Both the position numbers and the translations under genes were made by a program. DNA of 64,000 bases. It comes from Prauserella muralis. GTDB taxonomy: Bacteria; Actinomycetota; Actinomycetes; Mycobacteriales; Pseudonocardiaceae. The stretch covers positions 29,951-93,950 of the forward strand of contig NZ_MASW01000003.1 of NCBI RefSeq assembly GCF_003202285.1. The letters are read 5' to 3'. This document shows positions 8,419-17,501 of the stretch, one piece after another. The notes beneath the pieces are model-generated. The model saw only the letters and a program-made list of their open reading frames with translations, was not told the origin of the DNA and searched no databases. The stretch's first letter is position 1, and every line of letters starts with the position of its first letter.

Positions 8419-9030
8419 TCACAGGGCCACCAGTGCGCGGGCGTGAATTTGGAGTGCTGCGGCGAGCATCTCGGCGTCGGCGGGTCGCCAGCGGCTCTCC
8501 TCGGGGGTGACCCACCACGTCGTCCGCAGGCTGTGCTCGAGTTGCGACGGTGGAGCCACGATCACCTCACCGTCGGGCACAAACCTCGCCGTGCGCGAGT
8601 CGCACCGGGTCACGACCAACCGGGCATCGTGCGGCTGCATCAGGAAGTAGGCGCGCCGTTCGTCTGGCCGATAGAGCACGGGCCCTGGGTGTTCCCGAAA
8701 GAGCAATGTCTGTAGCACGTCGACCGCGATCGTGCGCGGAAGGGACAGCGCGGAGAACGCGGTTCCCGCGCGCAGTAACGCCGACGGTCGGAGCGCGTAG
8801 TCGGCGTGCCACCAACGCAGGACCTGTGTGACATTCGTGGTCGCCGCGCCCAGCCCCAGATACGGTTCGATAGTGCTGGTTTTCCGGCGCGTGCCTGGGA
8901 CAACCCATTTGCGGCCGTCCCACACCGAGCCCGGCAACACGGGCCAGCCATGTCGAGCGTAGGACACCACCTCGCGTTCCTCCACCGAGCACCCGTCATC
9001 GTCTTCATATGCGTCATCCACGACGGTCAT
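8419..9030 (-). CDS. bifunctional DNA primase/polymerase (prim-pol) N-terminal-domain-like protein
   Basis: 203 residues from the ATG at 9028-9030, preceded by AAAGGAGTCGTA. An acidic N-terminus is followed by SYARHGWPVLPGSVWDGRKWVVPGT, the typical opening of actinobacterial prim-pol-like domains (A..GWPVFPL..G.K.P). The conserved WW (VLRWWHADYALRP) and RRAYFLMQPHD segments follow. It is much shorter than full primases and ends in a helical ALQIHARALVAL tail. Such short prim-pol-like proteins are common in Pseudonocardiales; activity is unproven. Confidence 0.6.
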   Translation of the reverse strand: MTVVDDAYEDDDGCSVEEREVVSYARHGWPVLPGSVWDGRKWVVPGTRRKTSTIEPYLGLGAATTNVTQVLRWWHADYALRPSALLRAGTAFSALSLPRTIAVDVLQTLLFREHPGPVLYRPDERRAYFLMQPHDARLVVTRCDSRTARFVPDGEVIVAPPSQLEHSLRTTWWVTPEESRWRPADAEMLAAALQIHARALVAL

Positions 9031-9390
9031 TACGACTCCTTTGTGCGTACGGGAGAGATCGATGGTTGATCGAATGGGTGGTTGACGACCCTGTCCAGCT
9101 CGCCTTCGCTTGCCGGTGGAAGTCCGGTAGCCGCGGGGAGAGCGCGGTAACAGACGGGCGGCCTCAGGAGGAAGCGCCTGGCGCCGGAGCCCAACGTCGA
9201 ACGCCCCAGTCTTGGGGCGTGGAAGCGAGCGACTCGTACCGTGCGGCGAAGCCTGATCGGAGTACTGGCCGCGCACGCAGCTTTGAAAGGTGGACCGTTC
9301 ATGCCAGGCACAGTAAGCAGCCCACGCCAGGGCCTCCAGAAATATTCGCGAATCTTCTTAAGAGGGATTAGGGTCTCGCGTGTGGGGAAA
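9031..9390. other. non-coding gap with one perfect stem-loop
   Basis: 360 bp between the frameshifted regulator and the prim-pol-like gene. ACGCCCCA (9201-9208), GTCT, TGGGGCGT (9213-9220) forms a perfect 8-bp hairpin. It could end minus-strand transcription coming from the regulator gene; there is no strong T-tract. No credible gene seen. Confidence 0.5.
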
Positions 9391-10273
9391 CTACGAGCCA
9401 GTCTCTGGCTCGTGTGGAGCCAGATTGTCGATCACGCGGGTGATGATCGAGCGGGTCCGCCTGCCGTAGGTGGCCACCGTCGCGAGCGCTTCGAACACCT
9501 TGCCATACAGCTCGATCTCCTGGGATTGCGCCAGATTGAGTTCGGCTGAGTACGTTTCGATCGTTATGCACTCGCGATCCCGGATCCAGAAGGCGTGCCA
9601 AGGGCCGATGATGTACTCCGTGTCATCGCTGATGATGCCGAACTTGACGTTCGGTAGGGCGGAGAGCGACATCAGGCGGTCGAGCTGCGCCACCAGCACG
9701 TCGCGGGAGCACCGACGGCAGGGCAACGCCGCCTCGGTCAACACGAAATGGAAGCGCTTCTCGCAGTGGTAGAGGAGCTCCTGTCGCTGCATCCGGGCGT
9801 GTACTGCTTGGTCACGGTCATTGAGTGCCCCGAAGAGCGCAACCCCTTCTGCAACGTGTGCCCGGGCGTAGTTCGCCGTTTGTGACAGCCCGGGGATGGT
9901 GCTGGGCTCGAACACTTGAAACAAGCGGGTCTTGGCGTCCAACTCGCCGAGCTTGATCTGGTGCGGGCCGCAGGCCAGGTTTCAGCTGCGTTTGCCACTC
10001 GGCGTGCTGCTCTTCGAGGTTGTGGAGTGCGGTCAGGAACGCTTCCGCTTCCTGTTCCGCGCCGCACGCACGCGCCCAACCACGGACATCGTGCTCGGTC
10101 GGGATCTGGCGGCCAGTTTCGAGCTTGGAAACCTTGGACGGCGGCCATCCCAGTGCGTCCGCCAGCTGCACGCCGGTAAGGCCCGCTTGCTTGCACAGTC
10201 CACGAAGGCGCTCCCTGAGCGCAGCCTTCGTGTCCTGTTTGGCTGCTGCACCCGATGTCTTACCCGGCCGCAA
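9391..10273 (-). pseudogene. XRE-family HTH / DUF5753 regulator, frameshifted
   Basis: The upstream frame (TTG near 10273) encodes an HTH (LCKQAGLTGVQLADALGWPP, SKVSKLETGRQIP) and the start of DUF5753 (FLTALHNLEEQHAEWQTQLK). The downstream frame (9391-9942) carries on with LDAKTRLFQVFEPSTIPGL and the rest of DUF5753 to EPETGS. The join is at about 9960-9975: deleting one base from the GGG at 9965-9967 restores the usual LRPHQIKLGELDAKTRLF. So this is one gene broken by a +1 insertion. Such proteins normally regulate an adjacent DUF397-type partner. Confidence 0.8.
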
Positions 10274-10523
10274 ATTGGTTCCGTCGCGTTGCGTAGTGCC
10301 ACGCAGCGTCGCGCCAGTAGTTGGGCCGCACGACCTGGCTTGGGTCGTCGATGATCTCCGCTCCAAGGAACCGGTCGTCGTTGGTGAAGCGCATCAGCAC
10401 CAGCAACCGCGAGTCGAACAGCCAGCAGTCGTGATTTGGGAGCCCTGCCGTGTCTGCCTGCTCGCGCCTGAGGTAGCGGATGTCTTCCGATCGGTGCGGC
10501 CAGTAGCAAACAGCGTGGGTGAA
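10260..10523 (-). pseudogene. C-terminal fragment of a DUF6879 protein
   Basis: An open frame of 87 codons with no start codon at its head; an in-frame TGA lies at 10524-10526. It encodes HRSEDIRYLRREQ, DCWLFDSRLLVLMRF, FLGAEIIDDPSQVVRPNYW and RDAAWHYA, the C-terminal half of DUF6879. Its stop at 10260-10262 overlaps the start of the frameshifted DUF5753 regulator, so the two formed one operon. The N-terminal half has been lost. Confidence 0.65.
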
Positions 10524-10749
10524 TCACCAACGTTGGACTGTGGAACTCGCGGCCGGTGTGATGTGGGGTTGTTGCGGCGACTACTGAAACGATCCAGTAC
10601 CTGGATGCCACGACGTTCGGCCTGCTTGTGCTGTCCCGCCATCGTGGTGGCCGAGCTCGCGTGGCAGATCGAGCGTCGTCGTCGGCGGTTCTCCACACGC
10701 CGTGAACTTCAGTTCGGTGTGGACTGCATTGGCAAATACCAGCTTGGGG

Positions 10750-11163
10750 TCAGCTGAACTCCGTCTTGTGGGTTCGCCGGTTAGTCTTGGCTTTTTCGAT
10801 CAGGTCGTGATGGTCGGCGACCCATTCGACGGCGGGACGCAGCGCGTTCAGCAGTTGCCGGGCGGTGGCGGTGAGTGCGTAGGTTGCGGCTGGCGGAATG
10901 GTGGAAGTGTCGCGTTGGTGGAGCACGAGCCCGTCGTCTTGCATGGCGCTGAGGGTTTCACCCAGCACCTTGTCGGTGAGCTTGCTGCCGGGCCTGCGGT
11001 ACCACTCATCGCCGACGTTCATCTTCTGGATGGTGTCGCGCAGCTCCGTGTAACGCATGGGTTTCCGGGCCAGCACGGTGAGGATGACCGGCTCCCATTT
11101 TCGGTTGAGCCAGCGGTAGAGGTCCCGCATGTGCTGCAGGTACTCGTCACTTCCTGGTTTCAC
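10750..11163 (-). CDS. HxlR-family winged-helix transcriptional regulator
   Basis: 137 residues from the GTG at 11161-11163, preceded by GGGGAGGTGGC. Residues ~8-100 carry the HxlR fold: LYRWLNRKWEPVILTVLARK, MRYTELRDTIQ, KLTDKVLGETLSAMQDDGLV (recognition helix) and the wing PPAATYALTATARQLL. It has DNA-binding features only, so it is probably a repressor. It is divergent from the prepilin peptidase gene that starts about 165 bp away, so it may control the pilus operon (inference). Confidence 0.8.
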   Translation of the reverse strand: MKPGSDEYLQHMRDLYRWLNRKWEPVILTVLARKPMRYTELRDTIQKMNVGDEWYRRPGSKLTDKVLGETLSAMQDDGLVLHQRDTSTIPPAATYALTATARQLLNALRPAVEWVADHHDLIEKAKTNRRTHKTEFS

Positions 11164-11332
11164 GCCACCTCCCCGTACCGTTTTGCAGGCGCGCACCGGT
11201 GTGACGTGCTTCCCTCGGCTTCGTGACTCATCGGTAGGGGATCTGTGCCCTTGTGGGTGACAACCGCTGGGCGGTGTCCGTCGAGTGGCTACAGACTGAG
11301 GCGGACCGGGGCCACGGAGAGCGGTGGGATCG

Positions 11333-11962
11333 ATGCACGTCGGTGTCGTGACGGTAGCCGCGGCGGTCGGGTTGCTACTGGGGCCGCTGTTGTCGGCGTG
11401 GGTTGATCGTGCGGCGCCGCCGCACGGCGGTTCGCCAGTGCGGCGGAGTGTCGTCATCGGACTGCTGACGAGTGCGCTCTTCGCGCTGTGTGCCTACCGG
11501 TATGGGGGCAGCGCGACGTTGCCAGCGTGGTGTTGGCTGTCGGCGACGGGCATCGTGCTCGCCCTGGTGGATGTGCGGCAGCGGAGGCTGCCGTTTCGCA
11601 TGACCGCAGCGATGACTGCAGGTGGCGTGGTCGCGCTCGCGGTGGCGGCTGCCGTGGAGGACCGATGGACGGACTTTGCCGCCGCGCTGATTGCCGGACT
11701 GGCCGGCTTGGTGATCGCGGGGGCCGTCCAGTTGGCTGTTCCCGCGCACACCGGCGGGGGTGATACGGCCCTGGCCGGAGCTTTGGTCTTCTACCTTGGC
11801 TGGATCGGCTGGGCGGGTCTGGTCCGGGGGCTGCTGCTCGCCACCGGGCTGACGGCCGTGGTTGGGGCCGCCGTGTTCGTGGCTCGGCGTTGCTGGACGG
11901 CCAGCTTTCCGGCAGGTCCGTCCCTGATCGCGGGCACGATCGCAGGCGTCCTGCTCGCCTGA
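11333..11962 (+). CDS. tadV: A24-family prepilin peptidase (TadV/CpaA type)
   Basis: 209 residues from the ATG at 11333 (a GTG at 11324 is also possible). It is a polytopic inner-membrane protein with both aspartyl-protease signatures: the first Asp in ALVDVRQRRLP and the GxGD motif in GGGDTALAGALVF. It would cleave and possibly N-methylate the leader of the Flp-like pilin and TadE-like pseudopilins encoded downstream. It opens the plus-strand Tad cluster. Confidence 0.85.
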   Translation: MHVGVVTVAAAVGLLLGPLLSAWVDRAAPPHGGSPVRRSVVIGLLTSALFALCAYRYGGSATLPAWCWLSATGIVLALVDVRQRRLPFRMTAAMTAGGVVALAVAAAVEDRWTDFAAALIAGLAGLVIAGAVQLAVPAHTGGGDTALAGALVFYLGWIGWAGLVRGLLLATGLTAVVGAAVFVARRCWTASFPAGPSLIAGTIAGVLLA

Positions 11963-12091
11963 TTTCACGCTTAGTGTCCGGCTACTTACTTTGCAGTAAG
12001 ACAGCCCCCTGGTGCTACAGTCAGATCACTTTCGGTCACGGTGTTGTCACTGTGGCGGTATACGCATTGCGCCGGACGTGTAGGAGGCGCT

Positions 12092-12664
12092 ATGGGGGCT
12101 GGTGGCAGGCGCGCAACACACTTGCGAATAGGTGCGGTTGTGACGACGGCGGTCGTCACGGTCTTTGTGGCTGGTTGCGAGGCCGCGTCCACGGTCGACG
12201 AGGCCAACAACAGCGCCACTGTCGCCGCTCCCACGACGTCTGCGCTGGCGGCACCATCGGGCGAGGATGAGCACGAGGCGGTGGTCGTCGCGTATGACGC
12301 GTTCTGGGCGCGGCATACGCAGATCCGCGACTGGCCAGAGTCCACGTGGGACAAGGAGCTGGGCGAGGTCGCGGTCGATCCCCAGTTGACTCGGACCTTG
12401 CAGGCGATGCGCTTCAACCGCAACAGCGGAATCACCACATACGGATCGGTGACTTCGCGGATCACGGAAGTGGAAGTCGATGGTGATCGGGCCACGGTGA
12501 CCGATTGCCAGGACGCGTCGAGGTCTGGGCAAGCCGACATGAAAACGGGGGAGAGGAAGACGGTTGGTGTCCCACGAAACCCCGTCACGGCGCGCATGGT
12601 TCGCGATGCGGCCGACGGTCGCTGGAAGGTGGCCGAGATCCGCTATCCAGGAGGCGAGTGCTGA
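12092..12664 (+). CDS. lipoprotein of the Tad operon
   Basis: 190 residues from the ATG at 12092 (TAGGAGG ribosome site at 12081-12087). The signal peptide ends in a lipobox, VFVAGC, after a hydrophobic stretch. The mature part has a Thr/Ser/Ala linker and a compact domain (AFWARHTQIRDWPES, YGSVTSRITEVEVDGDRATVTDC) that resembles SnoaL/NTF2-like mature domains of actinobacterial lipoproteins. Its TGA overlaps the ATG of the next gene (TGATG at 12662-12666), showing coupling. Function in pilus assembly unknown. Confidence 0.7.
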   Translation: MGAGGRRATHLRIGAVVTTAVVTVFVAGCEAASTVDEANNSATVAAPTTSALAAPSGEDEHEAVVVAYDAFWARHTQIRDWPESTWDKELGEVAVDPQLTRTLQAMRFNRNSGITTYGSVTSRITEVEVDGDRATVTDCQDASRSGQADMKTGERKTVGVPRNPVTARMVRDAADGRWKVAEIRYPGGEC

Positions 12665-13653
12665 TGCGGCCGCGGCATGGTCTGCTTCTAGCGGCAACTG
12701 GAACGGCGGCTGGGCTCCTTACATTGTTGGCGTCGCCGGTCGCTGCGGACACTCGTGATCAGGATGAGTCCGGCCAGGTGACCGTGGTGCCCGGGGACCA
12801 ACTCGGCGAGATCGCGCCGCCCCGCGTGCGGATGGACGCGGCATACTCGCAGAGAAGTTCGTCCGCGGATAACTCAGACACCTCGCGCACGATCGGTGGT
12901 TCGGCGAACCGGCCGCGTTCGGGCCCTGTCTGCGTGTATGAGCCGTTGACCTGGGATGCGGCGGAAACCGACGGGCCGGGAACCGTCGAGGCGCTGCACG
13001 CGCTGTTCGGGTCGCAGTATGCCGGGTCGCGAGGCGGCGACGAGAGCCGGGCTTTCCGGCGGATCTGCGATGGCGTGGCCCAGGGATGGGTGACGGGCAC
13101 GGGGATTCCCGGCGCGCCGGGCGGTACTGCGGTGGTCCTGCCCACGCCAGCCGAATTGGCCGCACGGGCACGCGAGGAGCTGGCGTTGCCGTTGCCCGTG
13201 CCGGGGAGGTCGCCGAACGTGCGGCTGGCTGATGGCCGGTCGGCGACGTTGGTCAACGAGCACACCTGGGTGTGGACCGATCCCGCGGCGTGGAGGCCGC
13301 AGCGGGAGCGGGTGCAGGTCGGCCCGGTGTGGGCCGAGGTGACGGCCACCCCGACACGGTTGACGGTCGATCCGGGGATGGGTTTGGCGGCAACGACCTG
13401 TGCTGGGCCGGGGACGCCGTATGACCGCGCGTACGGGATGCATGCGGCGAGCCCGGACTGTGGGGTGGTCTACGCCCGCTCGTCGTATGGCCTGCCTGGC
13501 GGGGTGACGACGGCGGAATACGCGATCACCTGGTCGGTGAGCTGGGTGGGCTCGACCGGCGCGTCCGACGAGGGAGGTGAGCTGCCGGACATGATGTCGC
13601 GTGCCACGGAGCGGTTCGCGGTAGCCGAGGCCCAGTCGCTGCGTTCACGCTGA
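12664..13653 (+). CDS. secreted hypothetical protein of the Tad operon
   Basis: 329 residues with a signal peptide (GLLLAATGTAAGLLTLLASPVAA). The mature protein has several paired Cys (CVYEP, RRICDG, TTCAGPG, SPDCGVVY), which suggests disulfides, and Trp-rich segments (NEHTWVWTDPAAWRPQ, YAITWSVSWVG). Coupled to the lipoprotein upstream. This pair is a regular companion of Tad genes on actinomycete plasmids, probably acting in the cell wall as pilus-channel or substrate-like components (inference). Confidence 0.65.
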   Translation: MRPRHGLLLAATGTAAGLLTLLASPVAADTRDQDESGQVTVVPGDQLGEIAPPRVRMDAAYSQRSSSADNSDTSRTIGGSANRPRSGPVCVYEPLTWDAAETDGPGTVEALHALFGSQYAGSRGGDESRAFRRICDGVAQGWVTGTGIPGAPGGTAVVLPTPAELAARAREELALPLPVPGRSPNVRLADGRSATLVNEHTWVWTDPAAWRPQRERVQVGPVWAEVTATPTRLTVDPGMGLAATTCAGPGTPYDRAYGMHAASPDCGVVYARSSYGLPGGVTTAEYAITWSVSWVGSTGASDEGGELPDMMSRATERFAVAEAQSLRSR

Positions 13654-13717
13654 GGTTGGCCTGTCTCGGCTTGTAACTGAATCTGGACAACGATTTCTGA
13701 GGGAAAGGAATACCTCA

Positions 13718-14413
13718 GTGGGTACTCCTGTGTCATTTTCGGCTCCGTCCCGGGAAACGGAGCCTGAGCCCGGGCGCGGACCATTGTTAGCAAAGGCTGT
13801 TCCGCGGGTGCCGCTGCGGCGCCGGTGGTGGCTGCTGGCGCTGTCGGTGGCGCTGGCCGCGGCTGGGGCGTTGAGTGGGTATCTCGTGATCGCTGCCGCG
13901 GACGAGCGGGCCGAGGTGCTGGTCGCTGCGCGTGATGTGGCGTGGGGAACGCGGCTGACCGACGCGGATCTCACCACGGCGATGCTCACCCCGGATGCCG
14001 CGGTGCCGATGATTCCTGCGGCGGAGCGCAGCCGGGTGGTGGGGCAGACGGCGATGGCTGCGCTCCCGTCGGGCAGCGTGTTGGCACCCGGGTACCTCGC
14101 CGAGCAGCCGGTGCCGGGGCCGGGGGAGTTGTTGGTTGGGCTGCGCGGTGAGCCGGGCGCGTTGCCCGCGCGGGGGCTGCGTGCCGGGGATCTGGTGGAG
14201 GTGGTCCCGGTGGCCGAGACATCGCCGGGCGCCTCCAGCGCCGAGGTATCCACGTCGGAAGCGGGTTTCCAGGCTCGTGTGACCGGGGTGGGCGCCCCCG
14301 ACGCGCAGGGCGCGGTGACCGTGGACGTCGTGGTGGCGGCGACGATGGAGGAGCGCGCGGCGATCGCCGCGGCTGGGCAGGTCGTGTTCGTCCTCGTGGG
14401 CCCCGAGGGTTGA
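13718..14413 (+). CDS. cpaB: SAF-domain pilus assembly protein CpaB/RcpC
   Basis: 231 residues from the GTG at 13718 behind GGGAAAGG. One TM helix (WWLLALSVALAAAGALSGYL, ~38-57) is followed by a SAF domain (VLVAARDVAWGTRLTDADL, SRVVGQTAMAALPSGSVLAPGYL). RcpC/CpaB proteins stabilise the Tad channel and bind peptidoglycan or the pilus. Followed 15 bp later by the ATPase gene. Confidence 0.8.
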   Translation: MGTPVSFSAPSRETEPEPGRGPLLAKAVPRVPLRRRWWLLALSVALAAAGALSGYLVIAAADERAEVLVAARDVAWGTRLTDADLTTAMLTPDAAVPMIPAAERSRVVGQTAMAALPSGSVLAPGYLAEQPVPGPGELLVGLRGEPGALPARGLRAGDLVEVVPVAETSPGASSAEVSTSEAGFQARVTGVGAPDAQGAVTVDVVVAATMEERAAIAAAGQVVFVLVGPEG

Positions 14414-14428
14414 GGTGAGGAGCGTGTC

Positions 14429-15241
14429 ATGGCAGTCATCGCGCTGATGTCGGCGAAGGCCGCGCCGGGCGTGACCACCTCGGTGGCCGCGCTGGCCTGG
14501 GCGTGGCCGACCGAGGTGCTGCTCGCCGACTGTGATCCGGCCGGCGGTGACCTCGCGGCCGGCTGGCTCGGGCGCTGGCTGCTCGCGGGCCAGCTGCGCG
14601 CGGATCGGGGAGTGCTGAGTTTCGCCACGGAGACCCGGCATGAGCGCGGCGGCAGCTGCGGCAGTCTCGATGGGCATGCGCAGCCGGTAGCGGTGGCACC
14701 GCATATTCGGCTGCTCGCCGGACTGGCGAGCCCCGCCCAGAACGCCTCGGTGGGCGCGGCGGGCTGGCAGCGGCTCGCGCAGGCACTCACCACGACCGGG
14801 CCGGGCCGGGATGTGCTGGTCGATCTTGGCCGCTACAGCCCCGCCACACCGCACGCCTTGCTCCAGGCCGCTGACCTAGTGCTGCTGGCGGTGCGGCCGC
14901 ACGCTCGGCATGTGCTCGCCGCCCGACCAGCACTGGCTGAGCTGGCCCGGCAGCTCGAGCCGGATCGGCTGGGATTGGCCGTGTGCGCCACCACCGCGGC
15001 GGGCAGTCGTGACGTGAGGAACGCCTTGGGGTTTGCGGTGGGGCTGGAGCTGCCGCATGATCCGCGCGCCGCCGCCGTCCTCTCCGACGGCGAGTACGGC
15101 GGGCTACCGGCGGCACGCGCGCTGCTGCTGCGTGCCGCGCGACGCACGGCGCTGCGTCTGCATCGGACGCTGAACCTGCGGCCATCTCCGCCCTCCGCAC
15201 CTGTCCCGCGAGTGCCGATCGTGACGGGAGGTCGGCCATGA
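14429..15241 (+). CDS. tadZ: MinD/ParA-like protein CpaE/TadZ
   Basis: 270 residues. The N-terminus MAVIALMSAKAAPGVTTS takes the place of the deviant Walker A (KGGxGKT): the first Lys and the TT are kept, but the GK lysine is replaced by Val. LLADCDPAGGDLAAGW is the switch/Walker A' Asp region and DVLVDLGRY the Walker B equivalent. TadZ proteins localise the Tad machine to a pole. With the P-loop this degenerate, ATP turnover is doubtful. Its 3' end overlaps the cpaF start (ATGA at 15238-15241). Confidence 0.75.
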   Translation: MAVIALMSAKAAPGVTTSVAALAWAWPTEVLLADCDPAGGDLAAGWLGRWLLAGQLRADRGVLSFATETRHERGGSCGSLDGHAQPVAVAPHIRLLAGLASPAQNASVGAAGWQRLAQALTTTGPGRDVLVDLGRYSPATPHALLQAADLVLLAVRPHARHVLAARPALAELARQLEPDRLGLAVCATTAAGSRDVRNALGFAVGLELPHDPRAAAVLSDGEYGGLPAARALLLRAARRTALRLHRTLNLRPSPPSAPVPRVPIVTGGRP

Positions 15242-16647
15242 GCTCGCCACTCGGGGCGCAGCGTTTCGAGGCGTCCACACCCCTATCGGGCAATGGGGCC
15301 AGCGGGGCACTGGATCCGCAGGTGGTGCGCGAGATCCGGGAGGCCGTGGCCGCCCGGCTCGAACACCCTGACGGCCCGCGGGCCTCGCAGCAAGACGAGC
15401 AGGCACGAACCCAACGAGTGGTGCTGGAGGAGGTCGCCGGCTGGATACGGCGCCGCGCCGAAGCGGGGTTCGCTCCACCGCCGGTGAGCGCGGAGCGCGC
15501 GCTGGCTCGCGCGGTGAGCGCCGCCCTGTCCGGGCTCGGCGTCATCGCCGACCTGCTGGATCGCACGGACGTGGAGAACATCCACATCCACGGACACGAC
15601 GTGGTGTGGCTGGAGCGCCATGACGGGACCTTGGAGCGCTGGCCGTATCCGGTGGCCGACTCCGACGCCGCGCTCATCGACATGCTGGCCGAGATGTTCG
15701 CCCGGCTGGGCCAGACCTCGCGGGAATTCTCCCCCGCGCACCCCATCGCAAATCTGCGCCTGCCCGGCGGCGGGCCACTGGGCGCACGGCTGGACGCAGT
15801 CATCGAGGTCACCGACCGGCCCCGGGTCGCGATCCGCCGGCACCGGCTCGTCGGGACCCGCCTGACCGATCTCGTCGGCAACGGCACCCTGACGCAGATC
15901 CTGGCCGATTTCCTCGCCGCGGCAGTGCGCGCCGGCTGCAACATTCTCGTCACCGGTGGCCCCGCCGCGGGCAAGACCACGCTGTTGCGCGCCCTGTGCG
16001 CGGCGATCCCGACCCCGGAGCATGTGATCACCGTCGAAGAAGACTACGAGCTCGGCCTGCACATCGACGGCAATCGTCCGCTGGTCACCCCGCTGGAGGC
16101 GCGGCAGCCCAACGCCGAGGGCGTCGGCGAGATCACCCTGGACGACCTGCTGAAGCAGGCACTGCGCCATTCACCCCGCCGGGTCATCGTCGGCGAGGTG
16201 CGCGCCGGTGAGGTCGCGGCCATGCTGCGGGCGCTGGGCAACGGCGCCGCCGGAGGCATGTGCACGCTGCACGCCGGAAGCGCCGAGGCGGTCTTCGACC
16301 GCATCGCGTCGCTGGGCATGCTGGCCCACCCGCCTCTGAGCTCGGAGGCGGCGTTCGCGTGGACGGCCTCGGCGATCGACCTCATCGTGCACTTGACCAA
16401 AGTGGACGACCTTGACGCGTCCGGGCGAGAGCGCAGGCGGCGGTATGTCACCGAGGTCCTCGAAGTCGGTCCGGTGGGGGAATCCGGTCGTCCCGATGCG
16501 ACCCGGCTCTTCTCGCGGGCGGGTTCCGGCGCGGCGCTGCCGGTGTTCGCGCCCACGCTGGCGCTCGCCGGTCGGCTCGCGCACCAGGGGTTCGCTCCCG
16601 CGCGGCTGCAGGATCCACCCGACTACCCGACGGAGGCGCCACGATGA
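15238..16647 (+). CDS. cpaF: Tad secretion ATPase CpaF/TadA
   Basis: 469 residues. Walker A GGPAAGKTT at ~239-247; Asp box, Walker B (HSPRRVIVGEVRAGEVAAML) and the His box (GGMCTLHAGS) follow. The N-terminal domain includes ENIHIHGHDVVWLERHDGTL. This hexameric type II/IV secretion ATPase powers pilus polymerisation. ATGA overlaps on both sides place it in a coupled operon with tadZ and tadB. Confidence 0.92.
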   Translation: MSSPLGAQRFEASTPLSGNGASGALDPQVVREIREAVAARLEHPDGPRASQQDEQARTQRVVLEEVAGWIRRRAEAGFAPPPVSAERALARAVSAALSGLGVIADLLDRTDVENIHIHGHDVVWLERHDGTLERWPYPVADSDAALIDMLAEMFARLGQTSREFSPAHPIANLRLPGGGPLGARLDAVIEVTDRPRVAIRRHRLVGTRLTDLVGNGTLTQILADFLAAAVRAGCNILVTGGPAAGKTTLLRALCAAIPTPEHVITVEEDYELGLHIDGNRPLVTPLEARQPNAEGVGEITLDDLLKQALRHSPRRVIVGEVRAGEVAAMLRALGNGAAGGMCTLHAGSAEAVFDRIASLGMLAHPPLSSEAAFAWTASAIDLIVHLTKVDDLDASGRERRRRYVTEVLEVGPVGESGRPDATRLFSRAGSGAALPVFAPTLALAGRLAHQGFAPARLQDPPDYPTEAPR

Positions 16648-17501
16648 GCACCCTTGCGATCCTGCTCCCGGGGCTGCTGATCGGCCTGGCGGTGGCGTGC
16701 GCGGTCGCCAGCGTGACAGCGCCCACTCGCGGGCCGCGCATCCGGCGCGCGAGGCGAGCGCGGGACTCCCGGATGTGGCGCCGTGCGGCCGGGGCGGTGG
16801 TGGCGGGCGTGGCTGCGGGCTTGCTGACCGGCTGGCCGGTCGCCGTCGTCGCGGCGGCGGCCGGGGCCGTGGCGCTGCCGCCGCTGTTGGCCCGCGACGA
16901 TGCCCGCGCGGTCATCGACAAGTTGGACGCTCTCGCGGCCTGGGTCCGGCGGGTGGCGGACCGGCTGAACTCCGGCGCGGGCGGCCTGGAACAGGCCATC
17001 GCGGCGGCGGCACGCACCGCACCCAGCCCGCTGGCCGACGAGGTCCGCGCGCTCGCCGTGCGGGTCCGCACCCGGGGGCTGGAGCCCGCGCTGCGGTCGT
17101 TCGCCGACGACGTCGGCGACCCGGCCGCCGATGAGGTCGTGGGTGCGTTGATCGTGCGCGCTCGCGCCGGTGGACGTGGCCTGGTCGGTGTGCTGGAAGG
17201 CAAGGCCGACGCCCTGGCCGCCGCGGTGGGCGACCGGCGGGAGGTGGAGGCCGACCGAGCGAAGCCCCGGACCGACACGCGCATCATCATCACGATCACC
17301 GCCACTGTGCTGGCCGGGCTCGTCGTGCTGGCGGGCGAGTTCCTCGCCCCGTTCTTCGGCCTGCTCGGACAGCTGGTGATGGCCGCCAGCGTTGGGATCA
17401 TGGCACTGGCCTGCTGGTGGATGCACCTGCTGTCCCGGGTCCAGCGGCGAGCCCGGCTATTCGCCAGCCACAGCGGTGCCAGCGGGGTGAGGAATCCATG
17501 A
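16644..17501 (+). CDS. tadB: Tad platform protein TadB
   Basis: 285 residues: N-terminal TM segments (LLPGLLIGLAVACAVASV, ~7-24, and VVAGVAAGLLTGWPVAVVAAAA), a cytoplasmic T2SSF helix bundle (KLDALAAWVRRVADRLNSGAGGLEQAI, VVGALIVRARAGGRGLVGVL) and two C-terminal TM helices. It forms the inner-membrane platform with TadC. Overlaps cpaF upstream (16644-16647) and tadC downstream (17498-17501). Confidence 0.88.
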   Translation: MSTLAILLPGLLIGLAVACAVASVTAPTRGPRIRRARRARDSRMWRRAAGAVVAGVAAGLLTGWPVAVVAAAAGAVALPPLLARDDARAVIDKLDALAAWVRRVADRLNSGAGGLEQAIAAAARTAPSPLADEVRALAVRVRTRGLEPALRSFADDVGDPAADEVVGALIVRARAGGRGLVGVLEGKADALAAAVGDRREVEADRAKPRTDTRIIITITATVLAGLVVLAGEFLAPFFGLLGQLVMAASVGIMALACWWMHLLSRVQRRARLFASHSGASGVRNP

